Shown here: positions 17,535 through 26,593 of the stretch, piece by piece
How the letters are laid out: the number at the start of each line of letters is the position of its first letter
Position numbering within the stretch: position 1 is the first letter of the stretch
Assembly (NCBI RefSeq): GCF_030435705.1
Contig: NZ_CP129381.1
Location: 248,001 to 312,000, forward strand
Length of the DNA stretch: 64,000 nt
DNA from: Rhizobium sp. SSA_523
GTDB taxonomy: Bacteria; Pseudomonadota; Alphaproteobacteria; Rhizobiales; Rhizobiaceae
Direction: 5' to 3'
The notes under the pieces: generated by a model
What the model was told of the DNA's origin: nothing
Database searches by the model: none
What the model saw: only the letters and a program-made list of their open reading frames with translations
Position numbers and translations under genes: made by a program

Positions 17535-18274
17535 TGCCTGAACCGATCATCTCCATCCGCAGCCTCACCAAGGCCTATGGCACGTTCACCGTGCTGCACG
17601 GCATCGATCTCGATATCGACGAGGGAGAGGTGGTCTGCGTCATCGGCCCCTCGGGCTCCGGCAAGTCCACCCTCATTCGCTGCATCAACCATCTGGAAGG
17701 CTTTGCCGACGATAGCAGCATCACGGTGGACGGCATCCGGGTCCAGCCCGGGGCGGCGCTTGCCAAGGTGCGCGCCGAAGTCGGCATGGTTTTCCAGTCC
17801 TTCAATCTCTTTCCGCACATGACCGTGCTCAGGAACGTCATGCTGGCGCCGATGCGGGTTCGCGGCACGCCTCCGGCACAGGCCGAGGCGAAGGCCCGTG
17901 ACCTGCTGGCGCGCGTCGGGATATCCGAGCAGGCGGATAAATATCCGGGCCAGCTCTCGGGCGGTCAGCAGCAGCGTGTGGCAATTGCCCGGGCGCTCGC
18001 CATGGAGCCCAGGGTATTGCTGTTCGATGAGCCGACTTCGGCGCTCGATCCGGAAATGGTGGGCGAGGTGCTCGATGTCATGCGCAGGCTGGCCGGCACC
18101 GGCGTGACCATGATTGTCGTAACGCATGAGATGGGCTTTGCCCGCCAGGTCGCCGACCGCGTCATCTTCATGGATGGCGGCAGGCTGGTGGAAATGGGAC
18201 CACCGACCGAGATCTTCGATACGCCTCGCGAAGAACGGACCCGCAGCTTCCTGCGCGCCGTGCTCAATCATTAG
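17534..18274 (+). CDS. Amino-acid-type ABC transporter ATP-binding protein
   Basis: 246-residue ATPase of the GlnQ/HisP type that powers the adjacent importer. Walker [10 protein letters not shown] at about 38-46, Q-loop in [11 protein letters not shown], signature [15 protein letters not shown], Walker [15 protein letters not shown] and the switch His in [10 protein letters not shown] are all intact. The start ATG 17534 shares a base with the permease stop; longer in-frame starts would only add shadow sequence. Confidence 0.95.
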   Translation: MPEPIISIRSLTKAYGTFTVLHGIDLDIDEGEVVCVIGPSGSGKSTLIRCINHLEGFADDSSITVDGIRVQPGAALAKVRAEVGMVFQSFNLFPHMTVLRNVMLAPMRVRGTPPAQAEAKARDLLARVGISEQADKYPGQLSGGQQQRVAIARALAMEPRVLLFDEPTSALDPEMVGEVLDVMRRLAGTGVTMIVVTHEMGFARQVADRVIFMDGGRLVEMGPPTEIFDTPREERTRSFLRAVLNH

Positions 18275-18302
18275 AACAAGATCAATACGGAGGATACCGG
18301 GG

Positions 18303-19568
18303 ATGACAGTCACTCCCTCGCTCGACATGGATTTCGTACGCAGCCAGTTTCCCGGCCTGTCGAACGGATGGACGTTTTTCGACAATGCCGGTGGCGCGCA
18401 GATCCTCAAAGGAGCGCTTGAGCGGATCAACAGCTTCCTGATCGAGCGAAATGTGCAGATCGGCGGCTCCTATGCGGTGTCGCAGAATGCGGCCAAGGCG
18501 CTATGGGAGGCGCGAACCGCTGGAATGCACCTGGTCAATGCCAGCCGGCCGGAGGAGATCGTCTTCGGCAGTTCGACAACCGTTCTTCTGCAGAACCTGG
18601 CAAAGGCCATGCAGAGCCAGCTCGCTCCCGGCGATGAGATCATCGTCACCGTCAGCGATCACGAATCCAATATCGGCCCCTGGGACCGGCTGCAGGCCGC
18701 CGGCATCATCGTGAAGATCTGGCCGCTGAACCGCGATACGCTGACGCTGGACCTTGCCGATCTCGAGCCGCTGATGGGCGAGCGCACAAGGCTCGTCTGC
18801 GTGACGCATGTCTCCAATATTCTGGGGTCCATCAATCCGGTGCGAGAGATCGCCGATTTCGTCCATGCCCGCGGCGCGCGCATCTGCGTCGATGCGGTGG
18901 CCTATGCTCCGCACAGGCTGATCGACGTCCAGGCCTTCGATGCCGATTACTATGTCTTCAGCCTCTACAAGACCTATGGCCCGCATTACGCAATGATGTA
19001 CGGCAAATATGCGCATCTGCTGGAGCTGGATACGCTGTATCACTATTTCTACGGCAAGGATAAGGTGCCGGGCAAGCTGGAGCCGGGCAATCCCAATTAC
19101 GAGCTGGCCTATTCCACCTGTGGCATTGTCGATTATCTGACGACGCTCGGCCGGATGGCGGGCGACGAGGGCAGCCCGCGCAGCCAGATTGCCACGGCCT
19201 TCGCGGCCATTACCGCGCAAGAGGACGCTTTGACGAACCGGCTCCTCTCCTATCTGCGCTCCCGCAATGACTGCCGCATCATCGGCCAGACGCAAAACCG
19301 CGACAGCAACCGGGTGCCCACCATCGCCTTCCGCTTCGATGGGCGCGATGCCGCGCAGCTGTGCCTGGCAATGGATGAAGAGAAGATCGCAATGCGCTTC
19401 GGCGATTTTCACTCCCGCCGGCTGGCGGAATATCTCGATCTGACGGACCACGGCGGCATGCTGCGGGTCTCCATGGTGCATTACAACACCGTGGAAGAGG
19501 TCGACCGCTTCACCGCTGCACTCGACCGGCTGCTTGCAGGCAATGCCGGTCTCTCCAAGGCCGGCTGA
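18303..19568 (+). CDS. Class V aminotransferase-fold PLP enzyme (cysteine desulfurase-like)
   Basis: 421-residue PLP enzyme resembling the cysteine-desulfurase-like subgroup of class V aminotransferases. Key residues: FFDNAGG at about 25-31, H120 in SDHESN that stacks on PLP, D197 in ICVDAVAY that holds the pyridine nitrogen, and the Schiff-base Lys at 223 in SLYKTYG. It lacks an obvious desulfurase catalytic-Cys loop, so lyase, desulfurase or transaminase activity are all possible. It lies 28 bases after the importer ATPase with a GGAGG-like site, and 11 bases before the dihydropyrimidinase. Acting on the imported amino compound is the reasonable inference. Confidence 0.85.
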   Translation: MTVTPSLDMDFVRSQFPGLSNGWTFFDNAGGAQILKGALERINSFLIERNVQIGGSYAVSQNAAKALWEARTAGMHLVNASRPEEIVFGSSTTVLLQNLAKAMQSQLAPGDEIIVTVSDHESNIGPWDRLQAAGIIVKIWPLNRDTLTLDLADLEPLMGERTRLVCVTHVSNILGSINPVREIADFVHARGARICVDAVAYAPHRLIDVQAFDADYYVFSLYKTYGPHYAMMYGKYAHLLELDTLYHYFYGKDKVPGKLEPGNPNYELAYSTCGIVDYLTTLGRMAGDEGSPRSQIATAFAAITAQEDALTNRLLSYLRSRNDCRIIGQTQNRDSNRVPTIAFRFDGRDAAQLCLAMDEEKIAMRFGDFHSRRLAEYLDLTDHGGMLRVSMVHYNTVEEVDRFTAALDRLLAGNAGLSKAG

Positions 19569-19579
19569 GGAGGCAGGTT

Positions 19580-20986
19580 ATGCAGTACGATACCATCATC
19601 CGCAATGGAACGGTCGCAACCGCCAGCGACAGTTTTGTCTGCGATATCGGCATCCGCGACGGCAAGATCGTGGCTCTGGCGAGCGATCTGCACGATGCGG
19701 CGGACATCATCGACGCGTCCGGCCTTTTCGTCTTGCCGGGTGGTATCGATAGCCATGTCCATATCGACCAGCCCTCCGGCGAGGGCATCGTCATGGCCGA
19801 TGATTTCGACAGCGCCACGCGCTCCGCAGCGATCGGCGGCAACAGCACGGTGCTTGCCTTTTGCATGCAGGAAAAGGGGCAGACGCTCCGTGAGGCGCTG
19901 AAGGCCTATCATGCCAAGGCCGAGGGGCGCTGCCATATCGATGTCGCCTTCCACCTGGTGATCACTGATCCGACGCCGGAGGTTCTCGGTCAGGAATTGC
20001 CGGCGCTTGTGGAGGATGGCTATACCTCGCTGAAGGTCTTCATGACCTATGAAGGCCTGCGGCTGCGAGACGACGAAATTCTCGCCACCCTCGATGCTGC
20101 CCGCCGCAGCGGCGCGCTCGTCATGGTCCATTGCGAGAACGAGGATGCCATCCGCTATCTGATCGGCCGGCATGAGGAAGAGGGCATGCTCGCGCCCAGA
20201 TTTCACGCCACGACGCGGCCGATCCCGGCGGAGCGGGAGGCGACCCACCGGGCCCTGTCGCTGGCCGAGATCGTCGACGTGCCGATCGTCATCGTGCATG
20301 TCTCCAATCGCGAGGCGATGGAGGAGATCCAGAGAGCACGTCAGCGTGGACAGAAGATTGCCGGCGAAACCTGCCCGCAATATCTGATGCTGACCGCCGA
20401 TGATCTCGACCGGGACGAATTGGAGGGGGCAAAATTCGTCTGCTCGCCGCCGCCTCGCGACAAAGCCAGCCAGGAAGCCTGTTGGCAGGGGATAGAGCAG
20501 GGGGTCTTCGACCTGTTTTCCTCCGACCATTGCCCCTTCCGCTATGAGGATAGCCAAGGCAAGCTCAACGAACGCGGCAAGCGGCATTTCCGCTGGATCC
20601 CGAATGGCATACCGGGTGTAGCGACGCGGCTGCCGATCCTCTTTTCCGAAGGGGTGATGAAAGGGCGGATCTCGATCAACCAGTTCGTTGCCACCACATC
20701 GACCAATCATGCCAAACTCTACGGGCTTTATCCCCGCAAGGGAACGATCGCGGTCGGCTCGGATGCGGATATCACCCTATGGGACCCGGATTGCCGGGTG
20801 ACGATTACCAATGACATCCTGCAGCAGGGGGCCGATTACACGCCCTATGAGGGTCTGGATGTGCGCGGCTGGCCGGTGCGGCTTCTGGTGCGGGGGAAAA
20901 CCGTGATGCAGGCCGGGTCGCTGGCAAAGGCGAAGCCGGAGGGTACCTATCTGGCGCGGCAGCGCTCCTCGCTCGTTCCGGGGTGA
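19580..20986 (+). CDS. Dihydropyrimidinase / D-hydantoinase family amidohydrolase
   Basis: 468-residue TIM-barrel amidohydrolase that opens cyclic ureides such as dihydrouracil or 5-substituted hydantoins to N-carbamoyl amino acids. The full binuclear metal site is visible: H59 and H61 in DSHVHID, the carbamylated Lys151 in SLKVFM, H183 in MVHCEN, H239 in IVHVSN and D315 in SSDHCPF. Strong GAGGAGG upstream of the ATG. It ends the importer operon, and its last 40 bases overlap the convergent AraC gene. No N-carbamoylase gene (hydantoin racemase or beta-ureidopropionase) is nearby, so the pathway is incomplete here. Confidence 0.9.
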   Translation: MQYDTIIRNGTVATASDSFVCDIGIRDGKIVALASDLHDAADIIDASGLFVLPGGIDSHVHIDQPSGEGIVMADDFDSATRSAAIGGNSTVLAFCMQEKGQTLREALKAYHAKAEGRCHIDVAFHLVITDPTPEVLGQELPALVEDGYTSLKVFMTYEGLRLRDDEILATLDAARRSGALVMVHCENEDAIRYLIGRHEEEGMLAPRFHATTRPIPAEREATHRALSLAEIVDVPIVIVHVSNREAMEEIQRARQRGQKIAGETCPQYLMLTADDLDRDELEGAKFVCSPPPRDKASQEACWQGIEQGVFDLFSSDHCPFRYEDSQGKLNERGKRHFRWIPNGIPGVATRLPILFSEGVMKGRISINQFVATTSTNHAKLYGLYPRKGTIAVGSDADITLWDPDCRVTITNDILQQGADYTPYEGLDVRGWPVRLLVRGKTVMQAGSLAKAKPEGTYLARQRSSLVPG

Positions 20987-21918
20987 GGAGGGCCGGCCGG
21001 CGGACGCAGGCGGCGGCGCATCTGCACCGGCTTCTCGCCGAAACGGCGGTGAAAGGCCTCGTAGAAGGAGGAGAGGGACCCGAACCCGGATTCATAGGCA
21101 ATCTGCGTGATCGGCAGATCCGTGGCCATCAGCAGCGACTGCGCCGTATCCAATCGGTGGCGGATGATCGCCTGGTTGATCGTCATTCCGACCGACCTGC
21201 GAAACAGGGTCATGGCGTAATTGGGATGCAGACCCGCTGCCCGCGCGACATCCTCCGCTGAAACGACACCCAAGGCGTGCTCCCCGACGAAGCGCAGCAT
21301 GGTTTCGACATGCGCGGCCAGATCCGGCTCGCGCCGAACCGTATGCGACAGGACGGTGCCGGCCTCGCGCAGATCGCGCCAGCCTTCCAGTTCGATGCGC
21401 ATCATCCTGGCCATCACCTCCATGCGCACAAGCGCTGCGGCATCCGGCTGACCCGATAGCAGCTCCTCCCGCCAGCGCAGGAAGATATCGGTTTCCCATT
21501 CGCGCATGGTCACGGCCTCGATGACGGCGCCGCGAAACAGCGCATGGCGCAGCCGGCCCATCCCGGCATGGCCAAGAAAGACGGACATGGGCACGTAAAG
21601 GCAGACAAAGCGTGTTCCTTCCGCCCGCTCCGTCACCTGATGCGGCACCATTCCCCAGAACAGGCAGAGCCTGCCCTGGCCGATCGTCACGGAACTTCCG
21701 TCGAACCAGTAGGTCATCCGGCCACCCAACACGAAATTCAGCTCGATCTGGGTATGCATATGCGGACCCGCCATTCGCTGCACCTCCATCAGCTTGCCGG
21801 CGCAAAACTGATGGTCGCCGTATACCACCAGCGGATGGGACGGATCGAGATGCGGATGGACCGGCTCCGCCCCGAGGCGGTTCACACTGGCTGGGCGATG
21901 CAGCATGGACGGCTCCAA
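20947..21918 (-). CDS. AraC-family transcriptional regulator
   Basis: 323-residue activator with an N-terminal cupin-like sensor (about 30-150, including PHMHTQIELNFVLGG and PHQVTERAEG) and a C-terminal double helix-turn-helix (VSAEDVARAAGLHPNYAMTLFRRSVG and ITQIAYESGFGSLSSFYEAFHRRFG). The layout is like MelR and other sugar-responsive regulators. It is divergent from the GH42 gene, 144 bases apart, and is its likely activator. Its 3' end overlaps the dihydropyrimidinase by 40 bases in convergent orientation. ATG 21906 is an alternative start. Confidence 0.88.
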   Translation of the reverse strand: MEPSMLHRPASVNRLGAEPVHPHLDPSHPLVVYGDHQFCAGKLMEVQRMAGPHMHTQIELNFVLGGRMTYWFDGSSVTIGQGRLCLFWGMVPHQVTERAEGTRFVCLYVPMSVFLGHAGMGRLRHALFRGAVIEAVTMREWETDIFLRWREELLSGQPDAAALVRMEVMARMMRIELEGWRDLREAGTVLSHTVRREPDLAAHVETMLRFVGEHALGVVSAEDVARAAGLHPNYAMTLFRRSVGMTINQAIIRHRLDTAQSLLMATDLPITQIAYESGFGSLSSFYEAFHRRFGEKPVQMRRRLRPPAGPPHPGTSEERCRAR

Positions 21919-22062
21919 GCTTAGGATTCCGGAGGTTTTCGGACGAGGCGCGGAGGAAACTTGCGGCTTTCTCCGGGAGAGTCAAGCCGGGGTCGAGGGG
22001 CTGGCTGGCCGCTAATCACGCCGCTGCCCTGGACAGATGGACATTGAACGGAATCGACGACA

Positions 22063-24003
22063 ATGCTTGGCGTTTGCTATTATCCTGAACATTGGCACGA
22101 GGATCGCTGGCCGGTGGATGCGCGCCGCATGCGCGAACTCGGCATTTCCTTCGTCCGCATCGGCGAATTCGCCTGGTCCAGGCTCGAGCCGGCTCGCGAC
22201 GCGTTCGATTTCGGCTGGCTGGACCGGGCCATGGACGTTCTGACCGGGGCGGGGCTGCAGGTCGTTCTAGGAACGCCGACAGCCACGCCACCCAAATGGC
22301 TTGTGGATGAGTGCCCCGACATACTCCCCTATGGACGGGACGGGCGGCCGCGCGGCTTCGGCTCGCGCCGCCATTACACTTTCTCGTCGCAAACCTATTG
22401 GCGGGAAAGCGCCCGCATTGTCGAGCACCTTGCCCGTCGCTACGGCGATCATGATGGCCTTGTCGGCTGGCAGACTGACAACGAGTATGGCTGCCATGAC
22501 ACGACGCAGTCGTTCGGCCCCGAGGATCTGAAGGCTTTCCGGAATTGGCTGCGGCTGCGCTATCAGTCCATCGATCAGTTGAACGAAGCCTGGGGCAATG
22601 TCTTCTGGTCCATGGAGCTTTCGGGTTTCGAGGATGTCACCTTACCGATCCTGACGGTCACCGAACCCAGCCCCGCCGCGCGGCTCGATTTCTGGCGCTT
22701 CCATTCCGAGCAGATCGCCCGCTATGACCGCATGCAGTGCGACATCATTCGCAAACATTCTAAGGGGCGGTGGATCACCCATAACTTCATGGGTTTCACC
22801 CTGGATTTCGATCATTTCCAGGTGGCCGACAATCTCGACCTGGCCTCCTGGGACAGCTACCCGATCGGCTTCGTCGAAAAATTCCCTTTCACGGAAGAGG
22901 AGCGAAACCGGTGGGCGCAGACCTCCCATCCGGATATCGCTGCCTTCCACCACGATCTCTATCGCGCTGTCGGAAGGGGGCGCTTCTGGGTGATGGAGCA
23001 GCAGCCCGGCCCGGTCAATTGGGCGCCGTGGAATCCGGTGCCGAAGCCCGGCATGGTGAGGCTGTGGACGCTGGAGGCGCTTGCCCATGGCGCGGAGGTC
23101 GTCAGCTATTTCCGCTGGCGGCAGGCGCCCTTCGCGCAGGAACAGATGCATGCGGGCCTTAACCTGCCGGGCCTCGACGAATGGTCGCCGGGCGGCAGGG
23201 AGGCGCGTCAGGTGGCGGAAGATCTGGTCCGGCTCGGCAGCCTGCCGGAGACAGGCCCGGCATCGGTTGCCATAATCTTTGATTATCAAAGCCACTGGAC
23301 GACCTCCGTCCAACCGCAGGGGGCCGATTTCCGCTATGCCGAACTCTGCTTTCGGTGGTACGAGGCTTTGCGACGGCTCGGGCTCGACGTGGATTTCGTC
23401 CGTCCCGGAGCCTCCCTCGACGCCTACAGGCTTGTCGTCCTGCCCCTGGCGACCGAGGTCGGCGAAGATCTGCGCGCTGCGCTGGAGGCGACGAAGGCGA
23501 CCGTTCTGATTGGCGCGCGCAGCGGATCGCGCGACCGGCATTTCCGTCTGCCCGCCGAGCTTCCGCCCGGCCCGCTCTCGGCCCTGACCGGAAACCGGGT
23601 CATCCAGGTATCGACGCTTCGCCCGGGGCTCAGCCATGGCGTCCGCGGCGTTGTCGAAGGTGCCGCTATCCGCTGGCGGGAAGATGTTGAGGCGGCGGGA
23701 GAGGTTCTGGCGCGTTTCGAAGATGGCGAGCCTGCGCTGACCAGGAAGCAGGACATCTTCTACCTCGCCTGCTGGCCGGATGAGATGCTGCTGCAGGCCG
23801 TGATGTCGCTTCTTGCCAAGGAGGCCGGGTTGTCCGTCATGCCTGTGCCCGAGCATGTCCGCCTGCGCCGCCGTGGCGATCTGATCTTCGCCTTCAACTA
23901 CGGTCCGGGCGACTGGACACTGCCGCAGGGCGTCGAACCGATCCTCGGGGAAAGGGTTCTGAAGCCGCAGGCCGTGGCCCTCTGGCGCCGCTCATCCGAC
24001 TGA
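22063..24003 (+). CDS. Beta-galactosidase, glycoside hydrolase family 42
   Basis: 646-residue GH42 enzyme that hydrolyses terminal beta-D-galactosides, probably in the cytoplasm (no signal peptide). N-terminal YYPEHW (6-11) and [11 protein letters not shown] are family signatures. The acid/base is E141 (WQTDNEYG) and the nucleophile is E312 ([11 protein letters not shown]). Length and the C-terminal beta domain are normal for the family. No transporter is attached, so import must come from elsewhere. Physiological substrates of GH42 enzymes are often plant galactans or arabinogalactan oligomers rather than lactose. The upstream AraC gene is its likely regulator. Confidence 0.93.
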   Translation: MLGVCYYPEHWHEDRWPVDARRMRELGISFVRIGEFAWSRLEPARDAFDFGWLDRAMDVLTGAGLQVVLGTPTATPPKWLVDECPDILPYGRDGRPRGFGSRRHYTFSSQTYWRESARIVEHLARRYGDHDGLVGWQTDNEYGCHDTTQSFGPEDLKAFRNWLRLRYQSIDQLNEAWGNVFWSMELSGFEDVTLPILTVTEPSPAARLDFWRFHSEQIARYDRMQCDIIRKHSKGRWITHNFMGFTLDFDHFQVADNLDLASWDSYPIGFVEKFPFTEEERNRWAQTSHPDIAAFHHDLYRAVGRGRFWVMEQQPGPVNWAPWNPVPKPGMVRLWTLEALAHGAEVVSYFRWRQAPFAQEQMHAGLNLPGLDEWSPGGREARQVAEDLVRLGSLPETGPASVAIIFDYQSHWTTSVQPQGADFRYAELCFRWYEALRRLGLDVDFVRPGASLDAYRLVVLPLATEVGEDLRAALEATKATVLIGARSGSRDRHFRLPAELPPGPLSALTGNRVIQVSTLRPGLSHGVRGVVEGAAIRWREDVEAAGEVLARFEDGEPALTRKQDIFYLACWPDEMLLQAVMSLLAKEAGLSVMPVPEHVRLRRRGDLIFAFNYGPGDWTLPQGVEPILGERVLKPQAVALWRRSSD

Positions 24004-24061
24004 TCCTGAGCGGCCGGACGAGAAGGCCGGCAGGCCGTAGAACCGCGACGTGACCGCAATA

Positions 24062-24093
24062 GGGGTGCGACTGGCAGCGTCAGATCGCAACCC
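24062..24093. terminator. Candidate bidirectional terminator between GH42 and GntR genes
   Basis: GGGGTGCGACTG (24062-24073) pairs with CAGATCGCAACCC (24081-24093) over 11 pairs with one mismatch and one bulged A, leaving a 7-base loop. TGTTT follows on the plus strand. It lies in the 101-base gap between two convergent genes, the expected place for a shared terminator. Confidence 0.5.
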
Positions 24094-24104
24094 TGTTTCA
24101 AGGC

Positions 24105-24776
24105 CTATTTCGTATTCAGCCTCGGCTTCATCGACTGGATTCCGGCCACCAGATCGCTGAAGCGGTCGCCTTGCACGACGATATGCCCGCGCAGCAGGTT
24201 GCGCGCGTCCTCGGCCTGGCCTGCAAGAATAGCCGCAACGATGCCGGCATGTTCGCGGACCGATGTCTGCAGCCGATTGCGCACCCGAAGCTGCAGGCGG
24301 CGATAAGGCCGCAGGCGCCTGTGCAGGCTGATGCACTGATCCTTCAGAAAGCCGCTCTGGCTTGCGGCATAGATGGCGTGGTGAAAAATCTCGTTGTCGT
24401 AATAATAGGCATCGGTATCGCCATTGCCGGCCGAGATTTCGCAACGGGCATGGGCGTCGGTCAGGATCTTGCGATCCTCCTCCGTGTGCCGCCGCGCTGC
24501 GAGCGCTCCCGCCATGCCTTCGAGCTCGCCCATCACCTCAAACATTTCGAACACATATTGCGGCCCGTGATCGGCAACGCAGGCGCCGCGTCTTGGCCTG
24601 ATCTCGATCAGACCGATGGCGCTGAGCTGCATCAGCGCTTCCCGGATGGGAGTCCGCGAAACGCCGAAGCGGCTCGCCAGCTGGGTCTCATCCAGGCGCT
24701 CGCCCGGCTCGAACTCCCCCGTCACAATGCCGTTCTCGATCTCGTCGCGCAGCTTATAGAAGGCATTTTCCAACAT
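24105..24776 (-). CDS. matR: GntR-family (FCD) regulator of malonate operon, MatR-like
   Basis: About 223-residue regulator. The winged helix (FYKLRDEIENGIVTGEFEPGERLDETQLASRFGVSRTPIREALMQLSAIGLIEI) is followed by an FCD domain (NEIFHHAIYAASQSGFL, EHAGIVAAIL, LLRGHIVVQGDRF). I chose ATG 24776 because the longer frame would read through the promoter and operator region and adds unlike residues. It is divergent from a complete malonate uptake and use operon, with the palindrome TTGTATACAA between them, matching the arrangement of rhizobial matR. The name rests on that context. Confidence 0.85.
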   Translation of the reverse strand: MLENAFYKLRDEIENGIVTGEFEPGERLDETQLASRFGVSRTPIREALMQLSAIGLIEIRPRRGACVADHGPQYVFEMFEVMGELEGMAGALAARRHTEEDRKILTDAHARCEISAGNGDTDAYYYDNEIFHHAIYAASQSGFLKDQCISLHRRLRPYRRLQLRVRNRLQTSVREHAGIVAAILAGQAEDARNLLRGHIVVQGDRFSDLVAGIQSMKPRLNTK

Positions 24777-24806
24777 GATCAACTCGCGTATATCCCTACC
24801 CAGTTT

Positions 24807-24827
24807 TTGTATACAAGATGATTGACA
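24807..24827 (+). promoter_or_regulatory. MatR-type operator and -35 box of the malonate operon
   Basis: TTGTATACAA (24807-24816) is a perfect 10-base palindrome and the core of many FCD-type GntR operators; from memory it agrees with the published rhizobial MatR site. TTGACA (24822-24827), a consensus -35, begins 6 bases later in the direction of the TRAP genes. The -10 is not obvious. Confidence 0.65.
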
Positions 24828-24893
24828 TAGTACGCAAGTTAGGATCATGTTTCTCCATGCCGGTTGGGAGGCCGGCCTAATGGGAGGAATATC

Positions 24894-25898
24894 ATGAACC
24901 GTTTCATGCGCAGTCTTGCGCTGGGCGCCAGTTTGGCGGCCTCAACCGTTTTCGCCGTATCCGCGCAGGCTGATACCATATTGAAGGCGTCGCACCAGTT
25001 CCCCGGAGGCAAGGGCGACATCCGCGACGAAATGGTCCAGATGATCGCCAGGGATGTGGCGGCGGCAAATGTCGGGCTGACCATCCAGGTCTTTCCCGGC
25101 TCGTCGCTGTTCAAGCCGAACGATCAGTGGAATGCGGTGACGCGCGGTCTTCTGGACATGACCTCGTTCCCGCTCGATTACGCCTCCGGCCGTCATCCGG
25201 AGTTTTCCGCGACCCTGATGCCGGGCCTCGTCGGCAATTTCGACAGGGCCATGCGGTTGAACGATTCGCCCTTCATGCAGAAGATCAAGGCCATTGTCGA
25301 GAAACAGGGAGCCATCGTCATTGCCGATGCCTGGCTCTCGGGCGCCTTTGCGTCGAAGAAGGGTTGCATCACCGCGCCGGAAACGATGAAGGGTCAGGTC
25401 ATCCGTGCGGCCGGCCCGGCTTTCGAGGAAATGCTGGCGGCAGCCGGAGCCTCCATCGCCTCGATGCCATCTTCTGAGATCTATTCCGGCATGCAGACGG
25501 GCGTGCTCGACGCGGCCAATACGTCTTCGGCAAGTTTCGTCTCCTACCGGCTTTTCGAGCAGGTCAAGTGCCTGACGGCGCCGGGCGAGAACGCGCTGTG
25601 GTTCATGTATGAGCCGGTGCTGATGTCCAAGCGCGTCTTCGAGGGTCTCAATGCCGACCAGCAGAAGGCCATTCTCGCCGCAGGCGAAAAGGCCGAAGCC
25701 TTCTTCAATGAAGAAGTGCGCAAGGGCGATCAGATGATGATCGACACCTTCAAGAAGGCAGGCGTCGAAGTGGTGGAAATGTCCAAGGCCGATTACGATG
25801 CCTGGCTCGCGACCGCCAAGGAATCCGCCTACAAGAACTTCGCCGCCAAGGTTCCCGGCGGTGACAAGCTGATCGAGGACGCGCTGGCTGTCCAGTGA
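24894..25898 (+). CDS. matP: TRAP transporter substrate-binding protein for malonate (DctP family)
   Basis: 334-residue periplasmic receptor. Signal peptide MNRFMRSLALGASLAASTVF with cleavage near AQA-DT (about 23). DctP features include LKASHQFPGG at the mature start, VIRAAGPAFEEML with the conserved Arg (about 178) that binds the carboxylate, and SSEIYSGMQTGVLDAANTS. GGGAGG lies 6-8 bases before ATG 24894. Linkage to the DctQ and DctM genes and to both malonate enzymes makes malonate the likely ligand; the order P-Q-M-A-B equals that of the Sinorhizobium mat operon. Confidence 0.88.
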   Translation: MNRFMRSLALGASLAASTVFAVSAQADTILKASHQFPGGKGDIRDEMVQMIARDVAAANVGLTIQVFPGSSLFKPNDQWNAVTRGLLDMTSFPLDYASGRHPEFSATLMPGLVGNFDRAMRLNDSPFMQKIKAIVEKQGAIVIADAWLSGAFASKKGCITAPETMKGQVIRAAGPAFEEMLAAAGASIASMPSSEIYSGMQTGVLDAANTSSASFVSYRLFEQVKCLTAPGENALWFMYEPVLMSKRVFEGLNADQQKAILAAGEKAEAFFNEEVRKGDQMMIDTFKKAGVEVVEMSKADYDAWLATAKESAYKNFAAKVPGGDKLIEDALAVQ

Positions 25899-25966
25899 CG
25901 TAAGCTGCGGGCGGCGGGCCGCCTTGGCCCGCTTCCCCTTTGCTGTCTGATGAGGGAATCCCGCTC

Positions 25967-26593
25967 ATGGTGAAGGCCTATATCTGGTTCATCGGCCAGA
26001 TCTCGCGATTCTTCGCGCTTTTGGCGACTTTGCTGATCATCTCGGCCATGCTCGTCGTCTGCCAGATGATCCTGCTGCGCTATCTCTTTGCTTTGCCGAC
26101 GATCTGGCAGACCGACTTCGTCGTCTTTTCGGCGACTGTCGCCATGTTCCTCGGCGCGCCCTATGTGCTGCTCAAGAACGGCCATGTCGGCGTCGACGTT
26201 GTCGAAATGATGGTGACGACCCGCACCCGCCTGGTGCTCCAGATGGTCGGCAGCGTGCTGGGCCTGGTCTTCTGCCTGGCCATGCTGGTTGCCAGCTGGA
26301 TCCAGTTCCATGATGCATGGGCGGGAGACTGGCGCCATTCCAGCATGTGGGCGCCGCCTCTGTGGATTCCGCTGTTTGCCCTGCCGCTCAGCTTTGCGAT
26401 GCTGTGCCTGCAATACACCGCCAAGATCCTGAGCATGGCGACAGGCACCGGCATGCATGCCGCCGGCGTCGAGCCTGCTGTCGATCCTGCTGGCGATCCT
26501 GCTATTGCCCCCGCTGGCGGATCAATGCCTTCGCCGAAGTCACCCTTGGCCACCGAACCGCACTCCGCTTCCTGGAAGGATGCATCCCGATGA
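25967..26593 (+). CDS. matQ: TRAP transporter small permease for malonate (DctQ)
   Basis: 208-residue membrane protein with four hydrophobic helices (FFALLATLLIISAMLVVCQMILLRYL, FVVFSATVAMFLGAPYVLL, VLQMVGSVLGLVFCLAMLVASW and PLWIPLFALPLSFAMLCLQ). The DctQ pattern R-Y-L-F plus W-x-T-D near the first helix is present. The C-terminal 40 residues are an Ala/Pro-rich tail longer than usual. GAGGG precedes ATG 25967. Its stop overlaps the DctM start (ATGA). Confidence 0.88.
   Translation: MVKAYIWFIGQISRFFALLATLLIISAMLVVCQMILLRYLFALPTIWQTDFVVFSATVAMFLGAPYVLLKNGHVGVDVVEMMVTTRTRLVLQMVGSVLGLVFCLAMLVASWIQFHDAWAGDWRHSSMWAPPLWIPLFALPLSFAMLCLQYTAKILSMATGTGMHAAGVEPAVDPAGDPAIAPAGGSMPSPKSPLATEPHSASWKDASR

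Noticed and set aside
20947-20986. Overlap of dihydropyrimidinase and AraC genes as a sign of a frame error
   Set aside because: Both C-termini look natural and the genes are convergent; a 40-base overlap is acceptable in such compact DNA.
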